Shown here piece by piece: positions 1 to 6,068 of a DNA stretch of 15,026 nt. A program made the position numbers and the translations under genes. This DNA is from DATDFB01 sp036522835 (GTDB lineage Bacteria > Acidobacteriota > Thermoanaerobaculia > Gp7-AA8). The notes below the pieces were generated by a model. That model ran no database searches and was not told where the DNA came from. It worked only from the letters and a program-made list of their open reading frames with translations. The stretch is taken from contig DATDFB010000194.1 in the NCBI GenBank assembly GCA_036522835.1, forward strand, positions 1 to 15,026, in the 5' to 3' direction. Each line of letters begins with the position of its first letter. Positions within the stretch are counted from its first letter, which is position 1.

Positions 1-1
1 G

Positions 2-718
2 GCGTTCTCCGGATTTCGCGGAGCGGGCGGCGGCGCTGGCGGCGCGAATCCGTTCGGCGGCTTCGATTTCTCGCAATTCGCCGAGCAGTTCGGCGGCGGC
101 GGTACGCGACGAAAGCGCGCCGGCGGTAGCGGCGGGTTCACCGACATCTTCTCCGACCTCTTCGGCGGCGGCGACGTGGGCCCGCAACGCGGCGGCGATG
201 TCGAGGCCGAGGTGACGATCGACTTTCGCGACGCCGTGCTCGGCACGACCATGGAGCTGTCGATCGCGCGCGGCGGCGACACGCCCGACGGCGTCAAGGT
301 CAAGATCCCCGAGGGCGTCAAGGACGGGCAGAGAGTCCGCCTGCGCGGCAAAGGCGCGCCCGGCATCGACGGCGGTCCCTCCGGCGACCTCAACCTCCTC
401 GTGCACGTGCGGCCGCATCCGTTCTTCGAGCGGCGCGGCGACGACATCCACATCGAGCTGCCGATCACCGTCGGCGAAGCGATTCGCGGCGCGGAGGTCG
501 ACGTGCCGACGATTCACGGGCCGGTGCGCGCGCGCATTCCCGCGGGAACGCAGAGCGGGCAAACCTTCCGCATCAGCGGGAAGGGCGTGAAGAACAAAGG
601 CGACCACTACTACCGCGTGCTCGTGAGCGTGCCGAAGCAGGCGCCCGCCGGCGCGGTCGACCAAATCGACGCGGCGTACGACGGCAGTCCGCGCGCGAAC
701 CTGAAGACGGCGCTGTGA
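2..718 (+). CDS. DnaJ/CbpA-type Hsp40 co-chaperone, C-terminal part (5' partial)
   Basis: Co-chaperone that delivers unfolded clients to DnaK (Hsp70) in the cytoplasm. The frame is open from the window edge, so the J-domain and true start lie upstream; the GTG at 176 is internal. What is visible: a Gly/Phe-rich linker (about residues 1-58, with repeated GGF/FGG), then C-terminal domain I beginning at GGDVEAEVTIDF with the family GxG-type motif VRLRGKGAPG, then domain II (RGAEVDVPTIHG, then FRISGKGVK). The Gly/Phe linker runs straight into domain I and no CxxCxGxG zinc-finger repeats are present, so this is a type II (CbpA-like) J-protein and not a classical type I DnaJ. The stop TGA overlaps the next gene's GTG start in a GTGA tetranucleotide, implying translational coupling. 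Family assignment is firm; whether it is the main DnaJ or an accessory one cannot be told here. Confidence 0.92.
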   Translation, partial: AFSGFRGAGGGAGGANPFGGFDFSQFAEQFGGGGTRRKRAGGSGGFTDIFSDLFGGGDVGPQRGGDVEAEVTIDFRDAVLGTTMELSIARGGDTPDGVKVKIPEGVKDGQRVRLRGKGAPGIDGGPSGDLNLLVHVRPHPFFERRGDDIHIELPITVGEAIRGAEVDVPTIHGPVRARIPAGTQSGQTFRISGKGVKNKGDHYYRVLVSVPKQAPAGAVDQIDAAYDGSPRANLKTAL

Positions 719-1437
719 CGAGACCAGGACAAATCTTCGTCATCGGCGACTCGCACATCGGCCTCGCCGACGGCAGCGAGCAGCCGATCGTGGCCTGGCT
801 CGACCGGCTCGAGGCGCTCGCGCCGCGCGCGTTGTACCTGAACGGCGATCTATTTCACTACCTCATCGCCGACGCCAAGTTCGTGACGCGCTCCGTGGAG
901 ATCGTGTTCGAGCGGCTGCGGAAGCTGCGCGACGCCGGCGTGCCGATCCACTACGTCGAAGGAAACCGCGACTTTTTCCTCCGCGGCTCCTTCGCCGAGG
1001 CGGCGGTGACGGACGTGGCGCTCGAGTACGCCGTACGCGCCGGCGCGCACAACTACCTCATCGTGCACGGCGACATGATCAACGACCGCGACTACCCGTA
1101 CCGCTTTTGGCGCTTCGCCTCGAAGAACGCGTTCTCGAGGTTTGCACTCAAGCTGATCCCGAAGACGACGGCGAAGACCTTCGTCGACGGCGTGGAGCGC
1201 AAGCTGGCCAAGACGAATTTCAAGCACAAGTCGCGGCTGCCGATGGAGCAGTTCGTGGAGTACGGGCGGCGCCGCAGCGCCGACGGCTACACCGACATCG
1301 TGTTCGGGCACTTTCACCAGAAGTTCGTGGAATCGCTGGGAGGCGCTACGGTGACGATCCTGCCGCCGTGGTACGAGACGGGAGAGGCCATGTGCATCGA
1401 TCCCGGCACCGGCCAGTTCACGTTCGTGGAGATCTGA
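715..1437 (+). CDS. LpxH-like UDP-2,3-diacylglucosamine diphosphatase (calcineurin-type metallophosphoesterase)
   Basis: Probably hydrolyses UDP-2,3-diacylglucosamine to lipid X and UMP, a lipid A biosynthesis step at the inner membrane face. At 240 aa it equals the usual LpxH length. The metallophosphoesterase motifs are in order: GDSH (11-14), GDLF (44-47), GNRDF (83-87), HGD (118-120) and GHFH (198-201), supplying the two-metal ligands; the Arg of GNRDF is the LpxH-type substrate residue. The segment after HGD (NDRDYPYRFWR) resembles the LpxH region there, and the C-terminal PPWYETGEAM resembles the LpxH Trp/Gly-rich end. The first motif is GDSH where LpxH usually has a DLH form, so another phosphoesterase of the same fold remains possible and no symbol is given. 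The GTG start lies in the GTGA overlap with the chaperone gene; no separate Shine-Dalgarno is needed if the two are coupled. Confidence 0.8.
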   Translation: MTRPGQIFVIGDSHIGLADGSEQPIVAWLDRLEALAPRALYLNGDLFHYLIADAKFVTRSVEIVFERLRKLRDAGVPIHYVEGNRDFFLRGSFAEAAVTDVALEYAVRAGAHNYLIVHGDMINDRDYPYRFWRFASKNAFSRFALKLIPKTTAKTFVDGVERKLAKTNFKHKSRLPMEQFVEYGRRRSADGYTDIVFGHFHQKFVESLGGATVTILPPWYETGEAMCIDPGTGQFTFVEI

Positions 1438-1513
1438 AATGCAGAAGGCAGAACGCAGAATGCAGAATTGCTTCGCCGTTCGTTCTGCATTCTGCATTTT
1501 GCATTCTGCATTC
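1437..1513. repeat. Heptamer-built inverted repeat
   Basis: The left arm (about 1437-1469) holds four consecutive 7-nt units of form NGCAGAA (TGCAGAA, GGCAGAA, CGCAGAA, TGCAGAA). The right arm (about 1481-1513) holds the complementary series TTCTGCA, TTCTGCA, TTTTGCA, TTCTGCA. The arms pair at roughly 28 of 32 positions around an 11-nt loop. It begins at the last base of the LpxH-like stop codon and ends 2 nt before the next ATG, filling the whole gap. Because the unit is 7 nt, all frames stay open and encode heptad peptides such as SAFCILH, which creates spurious ORF extensions. A decayed half copy lies at 14031-14066. Confidence 0.85.
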
Positions 1514-1515
1514 CT

Positions 1516-2280
1516 ATGATCGTCACCTTCCTCGGCACCGGCACCTCGACCGGCGTTCCCGTCGTCGGCTGCCGCTGCCGCGTCTGCACGTCGCCGCATC
1601 CCAAAAACACGCGGCTGCGCCAGTCGGTGAAGATCGAAGCGGACGGCAAGCACTTCCTCATCGACACGACGCCGGACCTGCGCCTGCAACTCCTCCGCGC
1701 TCCGATCCCGCGCCTCGACTTCATCCTCTTCACGCACTCGCACTCCGATCACCTCATGGGCCTCGACGACATCCGCCCGTTCAACTTCCGCCAGCGCACG
1801 TCGATCGCGGCGTACGCGAGCGCGCCGACGGCGCACGCGATCCGCCGCGCCTTCAGCTACATCTGGAACGACTCGCAGATCGGCGGCGGGAAGCCGCAGC
1901 TCGAGCTCGTCGAGGTCGACGGGCCGTTCACCGCGATGGGGATCGACGTCGTTCCCATCCCCGTGCAGCACGGCGACTGGACGATCCTCGGATTTCGCAT
2001 CGGCCCGTTTGCGTACGTCACCGACACGAACGGCATCCCGCCCGCGTCGCGCGCGCTGCTGGACGGCATCGAGGTGCTCGCGCTCGACGCGCTGCGCCCG
2101 TCGCCGCCGCATCCGACGCACTTCACCATCGGCGAGGCCGTCGAAGTCGCGCAGCAGATCGGCGCGCCGACGACGTACCTGATCCACCTCACGCATGAAG
2201 TCGACCACGACGAGGTCGAGGCGACGCTGCCCGAGGGGGTGCACCTGGCGTACGACGGGCTGACGCTGGAGCTCGCGTGA
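1516..2280 (+). CDS. PhnP-like metallo-beta-lactamase-fold metal-dependent hydrolase
   Basis: Metallo-beta-lactamase-fold phosphodiesterase of the PhnP group (254 aa; PhnP is about 252 aa). The start is LGTGTSTGVPVVGC followed by CRC..C (Cys19, Cys21, Cys24), the extra zinc-binding loop of PhnP-type proteins. The metal motif HSHSDH is at 74-79, with later ligands His152, Asp170 and His224. The C-terminus LPEGVHLAYDGLTLEL closely parallels the PhnP end. In E. coli PhnP cleaves phosphoribosyl cyclic phosphate during phosphonate breakdown, but no phn genes are nearby, so the substrate here is unknown and no symbol is given. ATG 1516 was chosen over a TTG at 1468 because the 16 residues between them (LRRSFCILHFAFCIP and neighbours) are translated repeat. 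No Shine-Dalgarno is visible, since the repeat abuts the ATG. The 3' end carries GTGA, probably the relic of an overlap with aroA. Confidence 0.85.
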   Translation: MIVTFLGTGTSTGVPVVGCRCRVCTSPHPKNTRLRQSVKIEADGKHFLIDTTPDLRLQLLRAPIPRLDFILFTHSHSDHLMGLDDIRPFNFRQRTSIAAYASAPTAHAIRRAFSYIWNDSQIGGGKPQLELVEVDGPFTAMGIDVVPIPVQHGDWTILGFRIGPFAYVTDTNGIPPASRALLDGIEVLALDALRPSPPHPTHFTIGEAVEVAQQIGAPTTYLIHLTHEVDHDEVEATLPEGVHLAYDGLTLELA

Positions 2281-2281
2281 A
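2267..2281 (+). repeat. Direct repeat, left copy, flanking the first 64-bp element
   Basis: TGGAGCTCGCGTGAA matches TGGAGCTCTCGTGAA at 2347-2361 in 14 of 15 positions. The two bracket the 64-bp palindrome almost exactly (2 nt between this copy and the element). This copy includes the PhnP-like gene's stop codon. It looks like a target-site duplication or insertion footprint. Confidence 0.7.
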
Positions 2282-2283
2282 CA

Positions 2284-2347
2284 AATCTGGAGTGCGGCGG
2301 CCATGCCGCCGCTCTGACAGCGCCGGCATGGCCGGCGCACTCCACAT
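2284..2347. repeat. 64-bp double-hairpin palindromic element, copy 1
   Basis: The sequence can fold as an outer stem TGGAGT/ACTCCA (2288-2293 with 2339-2344) enclosing two 8-bp hairpins: GCGGCGGC CAT GCCGCCGC (2294-2312) and GCGCCGGC ATG GCCGGCGC (2320-2338), separated by T-CTGAC-A. The two arms can also pair with each other as one 25-bp stem with two mismatches. The second copy is at 5247-5310; outside the 5-bp centre the two copies are identical over the 64 bp. The design resembles two REP hairpins in inverted orientation (REPIN/BIME-like). No transposase is in the window. Confidence 0.9.
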
Positions 2348-2361
2348 GGAGCTCTCGTGAA
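2347..2361 (+). repeat. Direct repeat, right copy, carrying the aroA ribosome-binding site and GTG start
   Basis: TGGAGCTCTCGTGAA is the partner of 2267-2281. It contains GGAG (2348-2351), 5 nt before the GTG start of aroA at 2357, so the duplication appears to have supplied aroA with its own ribosome-binding site. Confidence 0.7.
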
Positions 2362-3607
2362 GACGATTCCCAAAGTCGGGCACCTCCACGCCACCGTCAC
2401 CGCGCCGCCCTCGAAGTCCTACTCCGTGCGCGCGCTTCTTCTCGGCGCGCTCGCCGAGGGGACGACGCTGGTGACGAACTGCCTCGATGCGGACGACACG
2501 CGCTACGCGCTCGAGGCGCTGCGCACGATCGGCTTCTCCATCCGCGGCAACTTCAAGGAAGGCGTGCACATCGGCGAGCGCGTGAGCATGTCGGCAAACG
2601 ACGTCGAGCTCTTCGTCGGCAACGCCGGCACGGCCATGCGCTTTCTAACCGGCATCCTCGCCTTCGTGCCGGGACGCTTCATTCTCGACGGCGAGCAGCG
2701 CATGCGCGAGCGGCCCATCGGCGATCTCGTCGAGGTGCTGCAGCGCATCGGCGCCGAGGTCGAGTACGCCGGGCGCGAGGGCTTCCCGCCGCTGCGCATC
2801 CGCGGCAAGAAGATGCGCGGCGGCTTCGACGTCGAGATCGCCGCCGATACCTCCAGCCAATTCGCCTCGGCGCTGATGATGGGCGGGGCGACGCTGCCCG
2901 AGGGGATCAGGCTGCGGCTGACATCGGTGGCGAGCGCGCCGTACCTCGACATCACCGCGAGCATCCTCGCGGCGTTCGGCGTCGACGTGTCGCGGCGCGG
3001 CGAGATCATTCAGGTTCGTGGGCGAAGGCTGCGGCGCGATGCCTACGCAGTCGAGGGCGATTACTCCTCGGCGTCGTACTGGTTCGCCGCCGCGGTGGCG
3101 ACGCGCGGTGTTGTTCGCGTGCAGGGCCTCGCCGTTCCCAGCGCGCAAGGCGATGCGAAGTTTTTGGAGATGCTCGAACAGATGGGCTGCGCCGTCGACG
3201 GCACGACCGTCACCGGCGCCGCGATCCTCCGCGGCGGCACGTTCGACTGCAACGCCACGCCTGACCTCGTCCCGACGCTCGCCGCGATCGCGCCGCTGGC
3301 CGCGCAGCCGGTGGAGATCGTCAATATCGCCAACCTGCGCGTCAAGGAGTCCGACCGCATCGCCACCGTCACCGAGGAGCTGCGCCGGCTCGGCGCGCGC
3401 GTCGAGGAGCGGCCCGACTCCATGCGCATCGAGCCCGGCTGGGGCAGCGACGCCGTCACCGTCGAAACGCACAACGACCACCGCATCGCCATGGCCTTCG
3501 CAATCGCCGGCCTCGCCCGCGGCAACGTCGCGATCGCTAACGAGCAGGTGGTGTCGAAGTCGTATCCGCGCTTCTGGAAAACGCTGGACGAAATCCTCGC
3601 GCGATGA
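2357..3607 (+). CDS. aroA: 3-phosphoshikimate 1-carboxyvinyltransferase (EPSP synthase)
   Basis: Sixth step of the shikimate pathway: joins shikimate-3-phosphate and phosphoenolpyruvate to give EPSP, in the cytoplasm. At 416 aa it is near the family norm. Diagnostic motifs: PPSKSYSVRALLLGAL (17-32, catalytic Lys20), the PEP-binding loop GNAGTAMRFL (88-97), DGEQRMRERP (111-120), the shikimate-phosphate Ser/Gln motif SSQFASA (166-172), then DLVPTLAA, VKESDRI and NDHRIAMAFA near the C-terminus. The residue after the NAGTAMR arginine is Phe where E. coli has Pro, a natural variant of the PEP loop. GTG 2357 is chosen because GGAG sits 5 nt upstream and the upstream ATG (2346) hits a stop after four codons. 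It lies just downstream of a 64-bp element; the ancestral arrangement was probably a GTGA overlap with the preceding gene. Confidence 0.97.
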   Translation: MKTIPKVGHLHATVTAPPSKSYSVRALLLGALAEGTTLVTNCLDADDTRYALEALRTIGFSIRGNFKEGVHIGERVSMSANDVELFVGNAGTAMRFLTGILAFVPGRFILDGEQRMRERPIGDLVEVLQRIGAEVEYAGREGFPPLRIRGKKMRGGFDVEIAADTSSQFASALMMGGATLPEGIRLRLTSVASAPYLDITASILAAFGVDVSRRGEIIQVRGRRLRRDAYAVEGDYSSASYWFAAAVATRGVVRVQGLAVPSAQGDAKFLEMLEQMGCAVDGTTVTGAAILRGGTFDCNATPDLVPTLAAIAPLAAQPVEIVNIANLRVKESDRIATVTEELRRLGARVEERPDSMRIEPGWGSDAVTVETHNDHRIAMAFAIAGLARGNVAIANEQVVSKSYPRFWKTLDEILAR

Positions 3608-3622
3608 AGATGCGCGTGAGAG

Positions 3623-3710
3623 GGGGTCAGGTCTTCAGTTTCCAGTTTCTTATTTGCGGTAATCGCGCGTTCACTGCGAATAAGAAACTGGAAACTGAAG
3701 ACCTGACCCC
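3623..3710. repeat. Long hairpin repeat (35-bp stem, 18-nt loop)
   Basis: The left arm 3623-3657 (starts GGGGTCAGGTCTTCAG) and right arm 3676-3710 (ends GAAGACCTGACCCC) are reverse complements with a single mismatch, which would be G-U in RNA. The right arm contains the 7-nt unit GAAACTG twice in tandem. There is no T-tract, so it is not a canonical terminator, though a transcript would fold strongly between aroA and the CorC-family gene. The GGGTCAGGTCTT terminus is familiar from REP-type repeats linked to REP-associated tyrosine transposases; that link is recalled and not shown here. Confidence 0.88.
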
Positions 3711-3745
3711 TATGAGCAGCGACTCAACGCTGCGAATCATTTCGC

Positions 3746-3751
3746 TACAAT
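3746..3751 (+). promoter_or_regulatory. Putative -10 box TACAAT before the CNNM/CorC gene
   Basis: TACAAT matches the TATAAT consensus at 5 of 6 positions and ends 12 nt before the GTG at 3764. No good -35 hexamer and no Shine-Dalgarno lie nearby, so a start site about 7 nt downstream would leave a leader of only a few nucleotides. Confidence 0.45.
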
Positions 3752-3763
3752 AGCGCGCCTCCC

Positions 3764-5089
3764 GTGCCGACCTGGTATCTGCTGTTGGCGCTCCTCTTCA
3801 TCGTCGCGAACGGCTTCTTCGTGGCCGCGGAGTTCGCCATCGTCCGCGTGCGCCCGACCCAGCTCGCGGAGATGGCGGCCGAGGGGAGCGCGCGGGCGAA
3901 GATGGCCCGGCGCATCACCAAGCGCCTCGACAGCTACCTCTCCGCCACGCAGCTCGGCGTCACGCTGGCCTCTCTCGCCCTCGGCGCGGTCGGCGAGCCG
4001 ACCTTCGCCGCGCTGCTCCTGCCGCGCCTCATCCACCTCGGCGTGTTCGGTCCCGCCGTCGCGCACTCCATCGCCGCCGCCGTCGCCTTCACCCTCATCT
4101 CCGCGCTGCACATCATCTTCGGCGAGCTCGGGCCGAAGTACGTCGCCATCGACAAGACCGTGCCGACGACGCTCTGGGTCGCGCACCTGCTGCGCGGCTT
4201 CTACGTCGTCATGTTCCCGGTGATCTGGGTGCTCAACAAGACCTCCAATGCGGTGCTGAGCGCGATCGGGATCAAGCCGGCGGAGAAAGGCGAAATGGTC
4301 CACTCCGAGGAAGAGCTGCGGATGATCCTGGCCTCGTCGGAGAAGGCCGGCGTGCTCTCCGAGGAGAACCGGGAGATCATCGAAGGCGTCTTTGAATTCT
4401 CGAAGCGGACGGCGCGGCAGATCATGGTGCCGCGCACCGACGTGGCCGTGCTCTCGACGACGAAGTCGATCGAGGAGAACCTCGAGATCATGCGCATCAC
4501 GCGGCACACGCGCTACCCGCTGTGCGACGGCTCGCTCGATCAGACCATCGGCCTCATCCACGTGAAGGACCTGTTTCTCGCGCAGCTACGCGGACCGGGG
4601 CGGGCGCTGACCGACCTCAAGCGCGACATTCTCTTCGTGCCGGAGAACAGCACGGTGGACGCGCTGCTGTCGCAGTTCATCGAGCACAAGACGCACATGG
4701 CGGTGGTGCTCGACGAGTACGGCGGCGCCTCGGGGATCGTGTCGCTGGAGAACATCACGGAAGAGCTGTTCGGACAGATCCAGGACGAGTTCGACCGCGA
4801 GCGCCCCGAGATCGAGCCGCTCGGCAACGGCCGTTATCGCGTGCGCGGCGATTACTTGATCGAGGACCTCACCGCGCGGCTGAAGGTCGACGTGGGCGAG
4901 CCGGCCGAGGAGACGATCGGCGGCTACGTGGCCGCGCGCCTCGGACGCGAAGTCGCCCCCGGCGACCGCACGACGCTGGGCGAGCTGCAGATCGACGTCG
5001 TCGACGCCGAGCGCTTCCGTGTGCGCTGGGTGATCGTGCAGGCGCCCGCCCCCGCGGTCGAGGAGGAAGCGGAAGAGCCTACCGCTTAA
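3764..5089 (+). CDS. CNNM-type membrane protein with CBS pair and CorC_HlyC domain (hemolysin C/CorC family)
   Basis: Inner-membrane protein of the family implicated in divalent-cation (Mg/Co) efflux or homeostasis; the 'hemolysin' name is historical. The order is: N-terminal CNNM/DUF21 membrane domain (about 1-175) with hydrophobic segments near 4-24, 62-90, 98-120 and 135-158; a CBS pair (about 215-340) beginning with the family motif MVPRTDV (221-227) and ending in VLDEYGGASGIVSLENI (315-331) plus TEELFGQIQDEFD; and a CorC_HlyC transporter-associated domain (about 350-425, ETIGGYVAARLG). At 441 aa it is normal for the family. The last 15 residues are Ala/Glu-rich and probably disordered. 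The GTG start gives the expected N-terminal membrane segment; a -10 box 12 nt upstream suggests a very short leader. It is separated from aroA by a long hairpin. Confidence 0.93.
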   Translation: MPTWYLLLALLFIVANGFFVAAEFAIVRVRPTQLAEMAAEGSARAKMARRITKRLDSYLSATQLGVTLASLALGAVGEPTFAALLLPRLIHLGVFGPAVAHSIAAAVAFTLISALHIIFGELGPKYVAIDKTVPTTLWVAHLLRGFYVVMFPVIWVLNKTSNAVLSAIGIKPAEKGEMVHSEEELRMILASSEKAGVLSEENREIIEGVFEFSKRTARQIMVPRTDVAVLSTTKSIEENLEIMRITRHTRYPLCDGSLDQTIGLIHVKDLFLAQLRGPGRALTDLKRDILFVPENSTVDALLSQFIEHKTHMAVVLDEYGGASGIVSLENITEELFGQIQDEFDRERPEIEPLGNGRYRVRGDYLIEDLTARLKVDVGEPAEETIGGYVAARLGREVAPGDRTTLGELQIDVVDAERFRVRWVIVQAPAPAVEEEAEEPTA

Positions 5090-5216
5090 AGACTCCTACG
5101 ATCTTCTGCCACGCCCGGGAAATGACGTTCCCGTTGTGCTCGTGCTCGTGCTGGCCGTGACCATGCCGCGCCACGCGCGAGTCCTTCAAAATCCGGTCAG
5201 TTTCTTGGATTCGCAT
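5079..5216 (-). CDS. Possible small basic His-rich protein (doubtful)
   Basis: An ORF of 45 codons from ATG at 5216 to TAG at 5079, whose stop overlaps the 3' end of the CorC-family gene on the other strand by 11 bp. The product is basic, with a central His run HGHGQHEHEH and an end SRAWQKIVGVFKR. No Shine-Dalgarno or convincing -10 box precedes the ATG. The third codon positions are less GC-rich than in the neighbouring genes. The His run coincides with a GTGCTC-type tandem run on the plus strand, so it may be chance. A longer version starting at 5303 would be translated from the 64-bp repeat and is not credible. I do not recognise it; it is listed because the 5090-5246 gap holds nothing else. 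Confidence 0.2.
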   Translation of the reverse strand: MRIQETDRILKDSRVARHGHGQHEHEHNGNVISRAWQKIVGVFKR

Positions 5217-5246
5217 GCGATGAAGAAGAGCGAGCGGCGTGCCATG

Positions 5247-5310
5247 AATCTGGAGTGCGGCGGCCATGCCGCCGCTGTCAGAGCGCCGGCATGGCCGGCG
5301 CACTCCACAT
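5247..5310. repeat. 64-bp double-hairpin palindromic element, copy 2
   Basis: Identical to 2284-2347 in both arms and both flanks (AATCT on the left, ACAT on the right), except that the central 5 bp read GTCAG (5277-5281) where copy 1 reads CTGAC, the exact reverse complement. Its right edge meets the stop codon of the LOG gene (5310-5312). No flanking direct repeat was found at this copy. Confidence 0.9.
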
Positions 5311-6056
5311 CAATCCTCGTTGCCGTTCACCTCCAGCGCCTTATCGTGCCACTCGCAGACGATCTCCACCACCCGCTCCGGCTCGTCGACGATGTGAATG
5401 CTGTCGACGTCCTCCGGCGTGATGTTGTTCGCCGCCAGCACGCGCTCGCGGAGCCATTGGATCAGGCCGCCCCAGTAGTCGCTGCCGAAGAGAATCACCG
5501 GAAAACTCGTGATCTTCTTCGTCTGGATCAGCGTCAAGGCGCCCATCAGCTCATCCAACGTCCCGAAGCCGCCGGGGAACGTGATGAACGCCTCCGAGTA
5601 CTTGATGAACATCGTCTTCCGCACGAATAAGTAGCGGAACGTCATGGCCTTGTCGACGAACTCGTTGATCTTCTGCTCGAACGGCAGCTCGATGTTGCAG
5701 CCGATCGACATCGCCCCGGCCTGGCGCGCGCCCTTGTTCGCCGCCTCCATGATCCCGGGGCCGCCGCCGGTGATGATGGCGAAGCCGGCGCGCCCTAGAA
5801 GCTCGGCCGTCTTCACCGCCGCGCCGTAAAACTCGTTCGAGAGCTTCGTGCGCGCGGAGCCGAAGATCGACACCGCCGGGTAGACGTCCGCGAGGTGATC
5901 GAAGCCGGCCACGAACTCGCTCGTGATCCGCAGCACGCGCCACGAGTCGCTCTGCAGGCGCGTCTCGCGGCTGGGGCGGTCGAGGAGCTTGCGGTCTTCG
6001 AGCTCTTCGCGCGGCTTCGGCGGGATGTGGATCTCGTGCGCGTCTTTGATTTCCAT
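5310..6056 (-). CDS. LOG-family (TIGR00730-type) protein, putative cytokinin riboside 5'-monophosphate phosphoribohydrolase
   Basis: Rossmann-like LOG fold. Members hydrolyse N6-substituted or plain nucleoside 5'-monophosphates to the base and ribose 5-phosphate; many bacterial ones act as AMP or other nucleotide hydrolases. The signatures are GGGPGIMEAANKGA (97-110) and the catalytic PGGFGTLDE (161-169, consensus PGGxGTxxE), with Arg146 in the conserved RKTMF segment. At 248 aa it is longer than plant-type LOGs because of about 55 N-terminal residues rich in charge (PPKPREELEDRK), as in the larger bacterial group. The ATG at 6056 lies 9 nt beyond the lipoprotein gene's stop with no Shine-Dalgarno; TAGAAT ends 6 nt upstream. 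It may be co-transcribed with the lipoprotein, carry its own leaderless promoter, or both. The true substrate is unknown. Confidence 0.9.
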   Translation of the reverse strand: MEIKDAHEIHIPPKPREELEDRKLLDRPSRETRLQSDSWRVLRITSEFVAGFDHLADVYPAVSIFGSARTKLSNEFYGAAVKTAELLGRAGFAIITGGGPGIMEAANKGARQAGAMSIGCNIELPFEQKINEFVDKAMTFRYLFVRKTMFIKYSEAFITFPGGFGTLDELMGALTLIQTKKITSFPVILFGSDYWGGLIQWLRERVLAANNITPEDVDSIHIVDEPERVVEIVCEWHDKALEVNGNED

Positions 6057-6062
6057 CGCCCG

Positions 6063-6068
6063 ATTCTA
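6063..6068 (-). promoter_or_regulatory. Putative leaderless -10 box TAGAAT for the LOG gene
   Basis: On the minus strand TAGAAT is followed by exactly 6 nt and then the ATG at 6056, so transcription about 7 nt downstream of the box would start on the A of ATG. It shares three bases with the upstream gene's TAG stop, so it could be coincidence. The same geometry occurs at 9223 and 11945. Confidence 0.4.

Noticed and set aside
1437..1513. CRISPR-like short repeats
   Set aside because: Units are 7 nt with no spacers, arranged as one inverted repeat; not a CRISPR array.
1468..1515. TTG start 16 codons upstream of the PhnP-like gene
   Set aside because: The extension is translated heptamer repeat (FCILHFAFCI) and not part of the family.
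1516..2280. Gene symbol phnP and a phosphonate pathway
   Set aside because: No phn C-P lyase genes nearby; the family resemblance does not establish the substrate.
850..2400. 516-codon reading frame on the minus strand
   Set aside because: Antisense to the LpxH-like and PhnP-like genes; low-complexity Arg/Asp/Ala-rich translation without motifs, typical of shadow frames in GC-rich DNA. It also reads through two repeats.
3623..3710. Rho-independent terminator for aroA
   Set aside because: No T-tract follows either arm, the stem is far longer than usual and the loop is 18 nt; classified as a repeat.
5136..5630. 164-codon plus-strand ORF reading through the second 64-bp repeat
   Set aside because: Antisense to the LOG gene and spans a repeat; no ribosome-binding site or motif.
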